Source: Agelaius tricolor
Taxonomy: Eukaryota; Chordata; Aves; Passeriformes; Icteridae
DNA length: 64,000 bases
Assembly (NCBI GenBank): GCA_023055355.1
Contig: JALJCS010000015.1
Location: 21,007,516 to 21,071,515, forward strand
Direction: 5' to 3'
Shown here: positions 11,601-26,600 of the stretch, in pieces
Numbering within the stretch: the first letter of the stretch is position 1
Layout: every line of letters starts with the position of its first letter
The notes under the pieces: generated by a model
What the model saw: only the letters and a program-made list of their open reading frames with translations
What the model was told of the DNA's origin: nothing
Databases searched by the model: none
Made by a program: the position numbers and the translations under genes

Positions 11601-14600
11601 TTGCTTTGTAAATAACTAGAAAGAATTTGGGGTTGCCTTGCAAAGTTTATGACACTGATGTGATGTGCTGAAGAAACACAAGGTTCTGGCCCTAAGAGCA
11701 GGCTGAGCTGTGGTGAAGGTCGGGAGGTTTGGCAGACAGGGAAGATGGACAGTGGCTCCTGTCAGTGCCCAGGAGGGTGAAGATACGGAAGAGAGAGGTT
11801 TAAGAATGGTCCCAAAAAGTTTCCAAATGTTGGCATTTCCATTCTTGTTCAGAAGAACTGACACTACCTGCCGTTGTTTCAGTCCCTCACTGTGTGGAGG
11901 CCTGATGGTTTTTGTGCATGTGGATTCACTCAGCAGGAGTCAGTGAGTTTGGATAGGAGCACCACGGGGTGATTGGGGAATAATCAGCTGCAGGGTCCAG
12001 AGCTTCTGTTAACTGGCAGTTTTCTGCCTTTGCAGTGAGGATCCTGTAGTGTGGAGATGTGTCAATCCTTACTGTTTGGGGCAGAATAGGAGTATCTAGA
12101 CTTTAGCTCAGTTCTTTTTTGACTCTTGATTTGTTTTTGGACTCAGCAAGAAATCCCACAGTCTGGTTGTGTATGTGGTGAAGAAAGACTTGTATGTCAT
12201 TTAAAGTTTACTTTGTTTTCAGTATAGGAATGAGGAGGTCAGCTAATAGTTGAGTATGTTTTGTTTCTTAGGGAGTAAAAAAGGCAGCTTTCCTTGGAAT
12301 GTGTATCCCTATTAAAGGAGATTTACAGAGGAATTTATAATTACAGTTTCTAATAGTCTTGGTTTTATCTCACAAGTAAATGATGCAGTGCCCAGGAATC
12401 TGATTTAGGTTAAAGTTCTGAAGAGAGTCAGATGTTCTGCTGGTGGGAGAGGATGTGGGTGAGTCTTGTGGAAGCAGTGCCAGCTTTCAGTCTCAGCCCT
12501 TGGGGCTGGCAGGAGCCTCTGGAGATCATGGAATTGGTGCTGGGACCATGCCCAGCAGGGTCTGACTGTCCTCACAGAGACTCCACAACCACCCTGGGCA
12601 ACCTGAGCCAGTGCTTGGCTGTCCTCATGGATAAGATAATTCAGATGGAATTTAATGTGTTTTACTTGGTGCCCATTGCCTCTTGTCTTGTCATGGGGTA
12701 CTGGTGAGAGGAGCCTCTCTTGCCTCCTGTCAGGAATTTCCACACATGGAGAAGATCCCCCCGAGCCTTCTCCACCTTTATTCCCCTGAGGAACCCCTTG
12801 CAGGTGCAGTAGTTGTTGCAGGTTTCCTGAGCGTGTTCCTCATGGCCCTGATGAGTCAGTCCCTTCAGAGCGTGAGAGGTGCCAGACTCAGCAGAGCTCT
12901 GTATTGAACATCACCTGTGGTTTGAAGAGCAGTGTTTATCACCAAACAGTAGAAGGCAAAGGGATGGAGGGAAGCACAGCCTCGTCTCAGTGTTGGTGAT
13001 GATGGAAGGACATACCTGTTAATGGCAGCAAAGGCAGGGAGGCTTGAGGTGCTCAGTGTCGTGTTGAGAGTTACTAGGACTGGTCAGGTCCCAGGTCTGT
13101 AATGACATACTGAACCCAAGGGGTGCCCACAATGTGTTGGAAGTCTGCCAGAATGCTTTTTGTTCTTCACCTTAAATATTGTGGTACAGCCTCAAAAGAA
13201 AGAGTCTTGTGTCTTTCATTGCTACTGCTGCTTTTCTTGCTCACAGCAAATGTAAGAGATGACAAAAATAACCCCATCAGAAAAAATGGTGCAAACCTGT
13301 ACAGGCTGAGGAACGTTGTAAGACAGCAGTGAACTGTGGGTCAGGTGAATTCTGTGTGTCCCTGAATTCGGGTGGTGCGTTGTACCTAAGGAACTGCCTG
13401 ATTGCCTCAGTTTCTGGTGAACTTTGATTTTTGAAACAGCACAGGTGCTTTAAAGGGGTTGATAAATAGCTATTACTGATGTTCTTTGATCGCTTGGTAT
13501 TTGGGTTTCTTTAAACATTTCAAGGCCAGGTTGACGGGGCTTGGAGCAGCCTGGTCTAGTGAAAGGTGTCCCTGCCCATGGCAGGGGTGGAGTGAGGTGA
13601 GCTTTAAGGTTCTTCCAAGTTCAGCCAGTCTGGGGTTCTGTGATTGTGTTCATGTACCTACTCCTCTGTCAGCCTGCCTGCTGCTCTGCCTTGTCCACAG
13701 TGGTATTTTAGGTGTATTTTTATGTTCTTTGGTTTCTGTCTGGAGTTTACAACCACATAGGATAGATGTCTCAGTAAGTCATTATTGGTCTGTTCCTTGA
13801 AGTGACAATTCCTAAATAATGTTGTTCTCTCATTCTGAGATGTGTAAAATTGGATGCAAACAAGATCCAGGATTTATACTGCCTGTCTACATTTATAAAA
13901 GTCCTCTTTGAGCTGTGAATGGGGATGACTGAAACACAGCCAGGAAAGCTTTATTTGATATTTGGATGAATGCCATAAATAGAATTCAGCTAACACATGT
14001 CTTTGTCAGTTGTTGAAATTCAACTTTAAAAGGATTAATTTCTCAACTCTACCCTGCTGTGCAGAATCCTGAATATTGAGATTAGCAAATTTTCTGAAGG
14101 TTGATGGGATACAGTGCAGGAGCTGGTTACGAATTGCTTGCAAAATTACCTATTTAATACTGCCATTTTTGATAGTAATACTTGTCCTTTAGAAAAATAC
14201 AGGAAACCACTTTTAGCTTAAATTTTTATTTTTAAGTACAAGAAATAATGATATTGTGGAAATGCTCAAGGCTGGGTTGGATGGGACTTGAAACAACCTG
14301 GACTAGTGGAAGATATCCATGTCCATGGCAGGAGGTTGGAATGAGATGGGCTTTAAGGTCACTTCCCACCCAAACCAACCTGGGATTCTGTGATATTAGG
14401 GTTGTGATCAAGTGTTAATGACTTTATCATTAATAATCTATTATTGGTCATCTATCATTAATTACCTATTACTGGTCATCTTTCTCTGAGACAACAGCTT
14501 TTCAGAGCACTCCCCTCTCTCTGTCACTAACACATTAGAATGTGCATTTCAGGGAGTAGCAGCATTTGCAGGCAGGATTTGAATTTTAGTGCCCAGTGCT

Positions 14601-17600
14601 CCGTCATCCACACTGGGCACTGTGCAGAGTGGAGCTGCACCAACATCAGCTCTTTAATCCTGAAGGTTTCTAGCCCAGGCAGCACCATGGCCTCTGCCTT
14701 TCCCTCCACGCGCCTGAAGCCTGTTGATTTAGGGTTTGCTGCTTTTGTCTGAAGCCAGGGGGAACTGGAAGGAAGATTTTCTGTTTGGCTGTGTAAAACA
14801 TCCTTGTATACACTGCAGTTTCTTTGAAAACCTGCCACTGTTGCTGTAGCAGCAATCTAGCCCTGCCAGGGCTGACAATAACAGGAGTGCTGGCGGGAGG
14901 ACCTGCTTGCAGTCTTTCCCTGCTCCACCATCACAGATAGGCTGAGGGTGCTGTGGCACAGAGAGGGAGCAGTGCTCTGCAGTTCATTTCCTCTGTCAGG
15001 ACAGCATGGCAAGTCTGGTGACAGACTGCATCTGACAGCTGTGTGGAAATCCATGGGCAGCATTGGGCAATTAGGAAGAACGTGCTAATTAGTCTTTATG
15101 TATTTTAGGTTGGATGATACATTTTTGAGTCGTTCGTTTAATTGTATTGAGACATACTCAAAAATATGAAATAAAATCAATGTTTCAGTAAGTGTAACCT
15201 GGTGGATTTGGGACTGCAATAAGACCGATAGGACGGGGAGTCTTGTGAGTTATGATCTTACTACAGCTCAGCTTCAACTCTTGCAAAAACAGGAGTGATT
15301 AGACCAGTAACTGTAAAATATTTTAGGGTGTCTGTTCTCCTCCTGCTCAGCCTCACTGCCTATGGGCTGCTTCTTTCTCTCTGGCTTTTGCCATGCAGTT
15401 ATGTCACAGAATGTCACGAGTGTCACAGAATCCTAGGATGGTTTGGGTGGGAAGGGACCTTAAAGCTCGTCCTGCTCCACCCCTGCCATGGCAGGGACCC
15501 CTTCTGCTGTCCCAGGCTGCTCCCAGCCCTGTCCAGCCTGGCCTTGGGCACTGCCAGGGATCCAGGGATGGCCACAGCTGCTCTGGGCACCCTGTGCTGG
15601 AACCTCCCCAGCCTCACAGGGAAGCATTTCTTCCCAATGTCCCATCCAAATCTCTGTCTCTGTGGTTCACTGGGACTCGGTAGTTCTGTGTTAACACTTG
15701 GTCTTGGTGTTCTTAAAGATTTTTCTCTTGTTCTCTTCTCACTAACAACCTTAGTGATTCTGTGATTGTTTGAACACTTGCTGTATTTTATTTATTCTAT
15801 GTATGCTCAAGCAGGGTCCTTCATTTTGCTCTCTATGAAACCTAAACCTGTTTTCAGGACTGTTTTTCTTGTTTTCCCTTCTGCCAAGCTCGTGATGTTA
15901 AATCAGTGAAGTTGCAAAAGTGTTAGGAAATGCAGGAGTGTGATAGTCTGTAATATGTCCTAAATCCTCTTTTGACAGATACAGTACAAAAGCTGATTTA
16001 CTCTTTGTTGCGTGTTCTTTCCGTCTTCCAAATATTTTTTCTTGTAACTTTATAATATAAAAATCTCTGCTGTCCCTTAAGCAGAGCTGCCATGGCCTGC
16101 AGTTGTCATGGGTGATTCTCACTTCTGCAAGTGAGAGTTTGGATCACCTAGGGAGTACTCAGAAAAACCAACCAAACAAAGAAAAAGGAAAAAGCCCAAA
16201 CCTCAACAACAACAAAGTGTCTGCAGTGAAGTAGGAAGTGCTTTAGTGGTCACTGATCTGTCTGGGCTGTGCCTGTCTCAGTCTGTTTCTCTTCTGGTTT
16301 ATGCACTGAGCTTTGTCCCTCTCCTAGTTTCCTTTCTCAGACTCTCAGAGCTTCCTCTGTTGAGCTTCTTACTGGATCCTTGTTATCCTTCTTTGGCTTC
16401 CATCCACGCCGTCCCTGTGCCGGGTCCCTGTGCCAGCCGTGTTATCGGCATTGCTGTCCCAATGCCTAAAACATTCCATGGGCTGGGACAGATCCCTGCC
16501 ACCCCTGTCAGGGTTATGGGTGTGCTGTCTCAGTGCAGCTGGAGGAACAGCTGGAGTTTTGTCTGCTCACTCAAATTCTAAATACAACACTGAAGCTGTA
16601 TTTCCACTGCAGGAGTTACTCCAGTGGGTCCTGAGGTCGCTTCTCCCAGTTTAGCCTTGAGGAAGGGAGAGCAGCCCTACTGTGAGATGTGAACTCTCTC
16701 TAGTGGGGTGGTCCAAGTCTTCTGAAATGTATCCTGAATTCTCTTGTGGTGTTGGGAAGAAAACCTTCCCTGTGAGGCTGGGGAGACCCTGGCACAGGTT
16801 GCCCAGAGGATCCCTGGCAGTGTCCAAGGCCCGGTTGGTCGAGCTTGGAACACTCTGGGGTAGCAGAAGGGGTCCCTGCCCGTGGCTGGGGGTTTAATGA
16901 GATGTACATTAAGATCTCTTCCCACCCAAGCCATTCCAGGATTCTGTGATTCTCTGAATTCTGTGTTGTAATTACCAAACTTAGTCAGTGCTGTTCCTGG
17001 GGTCTGCAGGAAAACCTGTTTATCTTGGGGTGAAGAGCCAGAGGGTTCCCAGCTGGCTCTTACAGGCTCTTCCTGATGGGCAAAGTAATCTTCAAAGTCT
17101 TCCCACACTCTTTTGTGTACAGAAAAATCCCTGAGGGCCATGTGATACGAATGTCTTTTAACAAAGTGAAGCTTTGATTAGATTTTGGCTATTTAGAGCT
17201 CCCCCATTTCCTCATCGTTCTCTAAAAACTCTGTGAACTAAGATATTGTGGTGGAATCAGTGGCCTCCAGTAAGCTCAACCACTATGCTGTGGTTATGGA
17301 CACTGAAATTCTGAGTAGAACTGAACTTCAGGATAAACAGATAAACCAACCACAAGGTCTTCTGGCAGAGGCCTGGATTTTTTTAGGCCTAGAGTAGATT
17401 CTGGTTTTAGCATCCTTTACCCACAGAAGTTTCTGAAGTATGTTAAGTCACACATATTGTTTCATTAAAATGCAGCAGCCTTTGGAGTGAGGAGTGACAA
17501 TCTGACAATTGGAGCCTTGGTAACACAGGTTTAGCCCAAAACTGTGTCTTAGATTAGCATCCTAGGGCCTTTATATGTGTGCGGGTGCTCTGATGCTGAA

Positions 17601-20600
17601 TTTGCATTCCTGTTGGGGGGTGAGGTGGAATATGGATACTGTTGTTTTTCCTTTGCGGTTAATTTGCTGAGCACGAGTGCTCACTTCACTTCATTGACCT
17701 CCCCTGTGTAGCAAAGGCTACTTGCTACTTCATGATTTCTAATTGTTTTTTAATCTCAGTTCCATATAAACAACTCTCGGCCTGTTTGCTTGCTTGTTTT
17801 TTTGATCAGCTTAGTGAACATCATTAGAAGAGATTTCTGCTCCGATGCCACCAGCTGATTAGAGGAGGACACCAAGGTTTTGTCTAATCTCTGGTGTGAC
17901 TGTCATGTGCTGCAGCAAGGAAATGGCTTTGGAAGGAGCAGCCAAATCTGTGCGGGTATTAAACCATGTTGAGGAGAGGAGTATCAGTGGGGATCAAATG
18001 GGCAGCCATTCAGTGCAGGGAGCTTATTAAAGGCAGGGATTAACTTGGCTGCTGTTCATGAGGTCATGGAAGTGGTAAGGGATTTCCAGGATGTACCTTT
18101 CCTTAAAGGCAAAAAATGTCAGCAGCAAGTGGAAAATGCCCCATCTGTGCTGCTAGTGCCCAGAATTCGGGTGGTTCTCATCTTCTCCCATGTATTGATC
18201 TTGCTCTCCACATGATTTCTGTGGAGCAGGAAGCCTGTCAGTACCTGTTAGTCCTGGGGTGGGGATTGAAGGGATGAAGATCTCAGTGGTGGGACAGACA
18301 CTGTTGGGACAGATCTCCTCTCTGGGGGAGAGCTGGGTTCCAGCAGCCTCCACATGGCTGGGGCTGGGAACAGCCTGGAGAAGTGGTGCTGGAGCTGGAG
18401 CTGCAGCCAGGGCCCTCTGCATTAGTGATGCCTCACTTGCCTGAGGCACAGCAAACTTCTCTGTCAGGTTTATGACTTGGCTTCCAGCTGTGGCAGGTCC
18501 AGGTACCATGGCTTAGCTTTTGATATGGAGTGGCAAAGCTTAGGGGTATCTTTTCTGTATGTAAAGAAAATTCCATGATGTTTAAAGTGTTTGGGGGTCC
18601 TGGAAAAGTGAGGATGTCTGCATTCCTCGTGAATGAGCTGCTGTTGTTTTAACTTTGGAATTGGGTATTCTCTGCTCTTTTCCTTGCCTCTATGCTCCCA
18701 GCATCAGTGGGTGCTGAGTTACAGGTAGCAGCAATTTGGTCAACCAACCAGAAGGATCTCAATTCAATTTGTGTCGCAGGAGTTTGAGGACAGAGAGGTT
18801 CTGTAACACCCTGAGCCAATACTAGCACAGCACAAGATAACAGAGCACTAAGTTCTAGAAATCACAGTTTTTATTCTGTGCAGCTGAAGTGTCTGTGTAG
18901 GTGCAGCCAGAGAGTCATGGAGGATTCATGGCCCAGAAGAAGAAGGGAATACCTACTCTTGGGAAAAGCAGAGCTTTTATGGGCCATGTCCAAGCTCCTC
19001 AGGGAATCTTGGAGTTGTCTCAGCATTCCCACACAGGAAGCAGGTGTGTTGTGTTCTCTTTGCTCCTGTAAGCTTAATTGCTCTGTTCCTAAGAATAAAG
19101 GGTAAATGGTTAGGTTGCGTGCAGAAATCCAAAATCATTCCTAGGAAAGGACAACTGTGTGTGTGCACTGAGGGGAAATGAGTAAACCAGGAGGTCAAGG
19201 ACCTTGTAGAATTTGGTTTGCCATCACAATCCACCAGCCCTTTGCACTCCTGCCGCAGCATCACCACATCAGTTTCTCATGCTGGTTTTTGTACCTTCTC
19301 AGCATTATTTTTCCTGAATCTTTCCAAGGCCTCTCCTCCCTTGGAAGACAGAGATCCTGTCAGCAGCTGCTGGGGCTGATCCAGGTCCGTGTTGACCCAG
19401 GGATGTATTTTGTGTGGACTGGTGGTCATGTGTCCAGCCCTGCCACAGACACCTTTTGTGCAGTTGTTTTAACTTGAGATGACCCAATTCCAGAGAATCC
19501 TGGAATGCTTTGGGTTGAAAGGGACCTTAAAGCCCATCCAGTCCCACCCCCTGCCATGGCAGGGACACCTTCCACTGCCCCAGGTGGCTCCAAGCCCTGT
19601 CCAGCCTGGCCTTGGGCACTGCCAGGGATCCAGGGGCAGCCACAGCTGCTCTGGGCACCTGTGCCAGGGCCTGCCCACCCTCCCAGTGAAAAACTCCTTC
19701 CTAAATTTTTTTATTATTTTTTATTGATATATAAATTCAGAATGTTGTGTGCAGGTTCAAGTAGTGCGCAATAAAATCTTCTCTTTCCCGATTCCAAGTG
19801 CTGTGTTGTTGGATCCTGGTCCCATGTTTGCTGTGGTTCTGGTCCATATTAACCATGTGAAATAGAATTTTCTGGACTCTCAGTACAACTGGCAGGAAGA
19901 TCAAAGTTCCAAGCAGCTGATCTCAGATGAGAGATTATAAAGGCAGGATAATCGGATAAAGGGCAGTTGAAGAAATTTGACACTTAAAATACTTTTTGTA
20001 AATCTGCCTGTCCCTGTGTGTCCTTGGTCTTGGGAGGAGAATTTGTGAAGCTGGGCTTGTCTAGGCGAGATATTTTGAGGCAAGATAAGAGATTTGGAAG
20101 TTTACTGTAGATAATGTCTAATAACTGATTAACAGGTGAGGATTTGTGTCGGGAAATGAGTGTGTGGGACTTCTGGCTGTTCACTAGTCTTTGGTTATCT
20201 GGCTTGTGTGTTATCTTGTTTATATGTTATAATAACACCAATCCTGAAACACGTGTTCCTTGCTTCCTGTAGAGAGAGAGAGAAAATGTGTTTAAATGTT
20301 GGGTATAAATGGAGCTACTTCCAGGAAAAAAACCCTAGAAACTTGGGATCAACCAGTGTATTCATTAAAGGAATTGAAATCAGCAATAAATTAAAGGACA
20401 CTTAGTGCTGTCAGACAGCTTAAACTTCCTCACTGATTCAGTGCAGGCTGCTGGGAGCAGGAATTCTGTCTACACATTTTTTCTCGCTAATTATGTAGAA
20501 CCACGTAATGATGCTGAAATGCTATTTTTGCCTCCAAATGTAATACTGCATTTCTGCAGCAGCCTTTCCCTTTAGTGGGTGTTTTCTGCATGAATCAACG

Positions 20601-23600
20601 TAAAATTCTAGCAGGAAACGTAATGTTCTCAGTATTGGTGAGTGCACACGGGTGTAGGACGTGGTGATGGAGAGGGGCTGAGCAGTAGCTTCAGCTCTTG
20701 GGACAGTGTGAGGCATGGGGGGAGCTGTATCCTCTGGGGAGGAATTAGTTTCCTTGCAGCAACTCTCATGTTTCTGGAATTTGTCAGTTTTTGCTTTAAT
20801 GCTATTTATAGTTCAGCATATATAAACATTGGCCTGTGTTTAGGTGAAAACACAAAGTTTCATTTGAAGTCTGATGTGTGTGGAGTAGGTTTGTGGCAGC
20901 AAGGGTTCTTAAAGGCACCCAGGCACTTGGGGTTCCTCTGGAAACTGCAGTTTAGTAATGGTGTGTTTTAGACTGTGAAGCTGCATCTGATGCAAGAAAA
21001 GCCAGGAGAGTTGTTTTTCTTCTGAAAGCTTGGATTTGACCATCACCCTGTGCCGTGAGTTCACAGATTCACAGAATGGTTTGGAAGGGATTGGAAGGTA
21101 ACACTTGTTCTCACTTTTGCTCCTGTTGTACTGCAAGGAGCAGCTGCATTTGCTTTTCCTCAGAGATGAGTGAGCAGTTTGTACAAGCCCTTGTAGATGA
21201 GCACCAGCCTTTACTCCAGCTGGCACTGGCACTTCTACCTGCAGCAGGACAGGAGAATCACAGGCAGATGTTCAGGGCTGCTGCTGCTCAAAATGTTGAG
21301 TGAGGGGCTCCAAAATGAGGGATTGCAGCAGTGTGTGTCTGCAGGTAAATACAGAGACTTCATATTTCATGTGTAAGTTGAATACATACACACACTTCCA
21401 TTCCTTTCTCCTCAAGAAATCCTCTGAGAGGAGTGAATTGTCATCATCATCTGTCATGACTCATAATATATTCAGAGTTGACTACAAAAACTCCTTTCCA
21501 AACCCCAAGTTCTTGGGTAATTGAGAGCTTGTCTCTTTGGGCTGATTTTTGGGGATTTTTTTGTTTAAGAAATTTATTTTTGATTCTCCAATGTGGCGAA
21601 GGTTCTGCGAAGCCTTTTGCTTTAGAGTTATGCTTACATCCAAGACTCCCACAGGATAATTTTTTTCTCAGGGAGCACATGATTTTTGCAGTAATCCACA
21701 AGCAGCACAATTCTAATCTTTGTGAGTAATTCCAACAATATGATAAAGAGGGAGAGAAGGAAAAGCCAGCATTAGAACTGAAGCACATTCCCAAAGATCA
21801 CAAGACCATTAAGAGCAAATCTTTAATTTCATGCTTCATTGATAAAGACCAAGTTACTTGAAATATGGTCTAAAATGTGACACCCAGCCTCCCTCCTGAA
21901 ACCCCTGGTGAGCACACCTAAGGCTGCAGGTGTACAGGAGGCTGGAGTTAACTTGAGAGCTGGAAATAGGTGAGGATGGAGCAAACTCTTAGAGGGAACC
22001 TTAGGAGGTCTCCTGGGTGACACACAAGGAGGAAGAGAGAGCAAACCCACGGGATTAATGCAGCACAGGGAGGACATGGAGCTGTTGGAGCAAGCCCAGA
22101 GGAGGGCATTGATCCCAGGGCTGGAGCCCCTTGGCTCTGGAGCCAGGCTGGGACAGCTGGGGATGTTCCCCTGGAGAGGAGAAGGCTCCAGGGGCGATCT
22201 TAGAGCCCCTTCTGGCACCTGAAGGGGCTCCAGGAGAGCTGGAGAGGGACTGGCACAAGGCATGGAGGGACAGGACACAGGGAATGGCTCCCACTGCCAC
22301 AGGGCAGAGTTAGGTGGGATATTGGGAAGGAATTCTTCCCTGGCAGGGTGGGCAGGCCCTGGCACAGGTGCCCAGAGCAGCCGTGGCTGCCCCTGGATCC
22401 CTGGCAGTGCCCAAGGCCAGGCTGGACAGGGCTGGGAGCACCTGGGACAGCAGAAGGGGTCCCTGCCATGGCAGGGTGGCACTGGATGGGCTTTGAGGTC
22501 CCTTGCCCCCCAAATCCAGTCTGTGATTCTAAGACTCCATAGGATGTTGTTAGGGTGATGGTGCCAAATTAGGCTTTTTTCCCTTAGGAAGTCAGTTGCT
22601 CAGTTGGAATTCTGGAAACAGGTTTGTCTCAGATTCTCACGTGGTGTGCTGCCCTCAGCCCTTCACTCTGGATGAGAACAGTTTCTCTGGAAGTTCATGA
22701 ATTATTTCTTTGTTTGAACAAGTTTGTGTCCTTTGTTTCAGTCTTCAGAATGTGCATCTTAATGTTTGTTTGTTTTCTGAAATAACTTTCTTCCATGCTG
22801 TTATTTCCAAGCACTTACTGTGACTTTGCCCAAAGGTTCTGAAAGGGTTGGGTTATAGTTCATATCTTTTAGGCAAAAACATTATTTCTTTTCTTGTGTA
22901 GGACACGGGTGACATTTTGATCAAGTTCTCTTTGTTCCACAGAATCTGTCTATGACCTTCTCCCAAAGGAGCTGCAGTTACCACCTTCCAGAGAAACATC
23001 CATAGCATCCATGAGCCAAACAAGCGGTGGTGAGGCCGGTTCGCCGCCTCCAGCTGTAGTTGCTGCTGGTAAGGACTCTCCTTTATTCTGGTGTTTTCTC
23101 AAGGTTTGTGACGTTCTGGCCAACATGAACAGTGCTGGCAAAGTTCTGAGTGTAAAAAAGAGCTTGTGGAGAAGTAGCAGAGTTCATTCTAGGAGAATGT
23201 AGGTGGTGTAGTTCAGCTGGGCGATCAAAAGCGTCAGGTATTTTATGTTGAGGTTGCTGTGTTTCATACAGGCATCTCCATGAGCAATAAATCAGCTGTT
23301 CCTCTATTCTGTTATGCCACACAGGCAGTTAACTCCTAGAATGCACTCTGTCTTCCAAGGGAATAAATCCCTGTTTGGAACTAAGGCGGAATGCTGACTG
23401 ACAAAGCCAGTGGATTCTAGTTAGGATAAAAATGGAATGGGAGATGACATTTTGGGCCATGAAGCTTTTACCAAAATGTGAGGAAGAAGAAAAGGTCATG
23501 TTTTCCATTGGGCCCTGAGGAAGTGTAGTATTTAAACTCCTTTCACACACATCTCTAGTGTGGTGTGGTTAAAGATCCTCAAATACATGAGGTTATAATG

Positions 23601-26600
23601 TAGCTGTCATCAGCTGGTAGTCTAAATGACCAGTGTAGTTATTTTTCTAATTGACAACATATAAAAAAGAGGCATGACCTTTTAATCTGCATCCATTTCT
23701 TATTCCCAGCCATGTTCTAGACTTTAAAGACTATCACTGATCTTCATTAAACAGAAAAAAAGTGAGGATCTAGGGGCAAAGCTTTGATTTGGGAGATTAG
23801 CCTCAGTGCTGGCTTTCGTCTGGGATTCTTGTCAGTAACTTGTATATATTAGTACACATCTGTGCAATGGGAAATAAAGATAATTTTGCCCATTATAGAT
23901 GTGTCTCCCTCAGTGGATAAGGGTTTTTTTCATAATTTGATCCCTGTATTTTTTTTACAAGGTCATGTTCCAGTTTCCTAATTGGCATTAAATTTTTGCT
24001 TGAGAAAAAAATGGCTATAGGGTGAGAATTCAGGTAGCTGCATTATTCCTGTTTCTCTCTCTCCAAGTTCATATGCATTAAATGTTTGTGTGAGAACGTT
24101 TCCCAGATTTGCATGGTCCTGGCATCCTGATCAGAACCTGAAGTGGTTGTAGGTTTGTCAGAGAAACTTTACAGCACTGCTCACCATTCATGTTTTGCCA
24201 GACCTCTCCTGAGAACCTGTGGATTTAACTGTGCACAGTGGAACTTGGTCATTGAAAGAATTTGATGCTTTTATTATATCAAAAGGATTTGATGTTTTTA
24301 TATCACTTACTAAAAAAACAATTTGAGCATCTGTTTCTAAAGTCAAGGTGCTTAATGATGGGTTTGGTTCATAGACAGCAGCAACCAAATCTTGTAGAAA
24401 CTTGTATCCTCAAAACAACTGCACAAAACCAGCCCACAAACCCTGTTACACTCTAAATCCACAGACAGGCCTGAACTGCTAATTAATTCTGTGCCTAACA
24501 GAAAAGACTTAAACTTGAATGGAACTAAAAGTCTGTTGCCTCCAGGTATTTGGCATCTGCCAACAGCCAGTCCAGATCCTTTAAAAAACCTGAGATGCAT
24601 TCATTAGGTGTGTTCGGGTTAAACTGCAGCACAAATTTCTGGAATGAAAAACTTTGAAAAATAAATATTGAGGCTTCTTGTTAAAATTGAAAGAACACCT
24701 GATCATTCACATATCAACACTGTTCAATGTCAGAGACCACAGAGGTCACAAAGACTGAGCTGATACCAAGTTGAGGGCTAGGATTGTTCAGTGTGGAGAA
24801 GAGAAGGGTCCAGGGTGACCTTAGAGCTCTTCCAGTGCCCAAAGGGGCTCCAGGAGAGGGACTTGGGACAAGGACCTGGAGTGAGAGTTGTTAAAAATTC
24901 TGTTTAAACTGTCCCACCCAACCAGACAAAACCCCAAAAGAGGAGCAGAGACCTGTGTTGTTCCCATTGCTGGTTTGATCGTGGCACATCCTGTGTTCTT
25001 TCTGTAGCTGTGCCTGCTTGGTAGAGAAAAGGGTGGTTTCCTATTTTCTGTAATTGTTGTGGGATTTCTGCAGCATCTTTGAGAATTCCACCACACTTTC
25101 AGTCTGTTACCCTGCCTTGAGTATTAACGAGAGGTCTGGCTGGGGTTTCTTTACAGGAAAATTATCCTGGGCTTTGTGCAAACCAGGTGCTTATACAGGG
25201 AACCACACATGCATTTTATACTTACATTTCAAAAGATTAATCTTGACTATCATTTGCATACATCAAATATTTAATAGCAGGCTGTAGGCGGATTTTTGGG
25301 GAGCTGATGCTGTACAGGAGCAGGGTAAGGAGGAAGGACTGGCAACCTCTTGTTCTGTATCTGAAATTTTTCCCTTTTTTTTTTGTGTCAGTCTATTTTT
25401 TTTTTTTTTTTGGTCTGGTCTTACTTGCCTTAAAACCTCCTTTTTTAGGAATGAGGGGGAAATTATAGTTCAGTCTGCATAAGGCTGTATGTAATCTCAT
25501 TTACTCTTGTTTTTAAAAGGAAGGGCTAATTTGAACATTTGGCCACACCATGTAGAATTCCCCTACAGATCTGATTACTCTGGATAATGAGAGGATTCTG
25601 TGACAGGGATTGATCCAAAGCGTTCAGAGCTTTTCCCTACTCCTCTAGTAGTTCACACAGCTTGTTCTCTGCTTCCTGAAATGCAAAGTAAGGCAATATT
25701 TGTCTGAAATTCAGCTCACTCAAGGTTTTTTTTGTCCCCTTGCTGTGGGGTTTTGTCCCATATAAATTATATTGTAGGTTGGAAATACTGCTGCAGTTAA
25801 CTCCTGGTTTTTTTGGAGGAGCAGGATAGGCTGGTTTTAGCAGTGATGACCTCACAGTGACAGACTTCTAGTTCTTCTTCCATTTGGAAATTTATTTTAT
25901 GACTTACAGAACAGTTGTAAGAGTATGAAAATGGAATGTTGCTGATTGGATTTTCATTAATTTGTTAATAAATGTGTATCTCCTATTCATTAATCCAGAC
26001 ATAAGAGGCATTACCCACTCTGAATACCAGACAAGTGTGATTTCATAGAACTCTGGGATTTTGAGCTGCTATCTCAAGCTTCTAATTCTGTACTTCTTCT
26101 GGGAAACAGAAGGGAGGGAACAGATCTGTTTTTACCCTTGGAAACCATTCTCTGTGCTTGCTACTTGAATTCCAGTGGCTTTGTTCAGGAGACAGGAAAA
26201 GGAGGATTTTGCCTGGTGCAGCACCATAAACACATTAAATATGAATCATCTCCAGACTCTGGAAATGCATGAGGGTGTCATGCTGAGAAATGTCATTGTG
26301 TGCTCTGCCTGGAGATTTTACATGAAATAAATGAGCCTGAAGCTTTCCCAGTGCTCCTGCCAGTGTTTGAGCTCCACTTGCTCCACTTGAGTCTCTCCTC
26401 AGTTGGTTCTAAAAGCCTGAACAATTTTTTGGTGTTGATCAAGGCACCTTGAGCCTTAAAATGCTCAAAATTCACTCTGCCAATTTAAGTCCTTCCTCAA
26501 AGGAGTCTTTCCAGCTTGTAGGTAGCACATGGTTCTTGTCTTTGGGGGATGATCTGGGGTATTTTCAACCATATTCTTTAAATGAGTGTTGCTTTTTCAT

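Larger units (their letters stand above)
5624..22942 (+). other. NFAT5: NFAT5 intron 1 (17.3 kb)
   Basis: Begins in the CpG island, then turns to ordinary AT-leaning intron. It holds ten CR1 fragments in both orientations (listed separately) and two short tandem duplications (11277-11324 and 14425-14480). I see no conserved coding exon. Mammals have a 54-nt alternative cassette exon here; I could not identify a convincing equivalent. Confidence 0.9.

Noticed and set aside
12683..12907. 74-residue frame suggesting a small gene in intron 1
   Set aside because: It overlaps an antisense CR1 fragment.
21614..21680. Possible avian equivalent of the mammalian 54-nt NFAT5 cassette exon between exons 1 and 2
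   Set aside because: After a TTTGCTTTAG acceptor the frame reads [13 protein letters not shown], sharing LHP and a QxNF pattern with the mammalian insert, but the only nearby GT gives a 65-nt exon that breaks the frame and the rest does not align.
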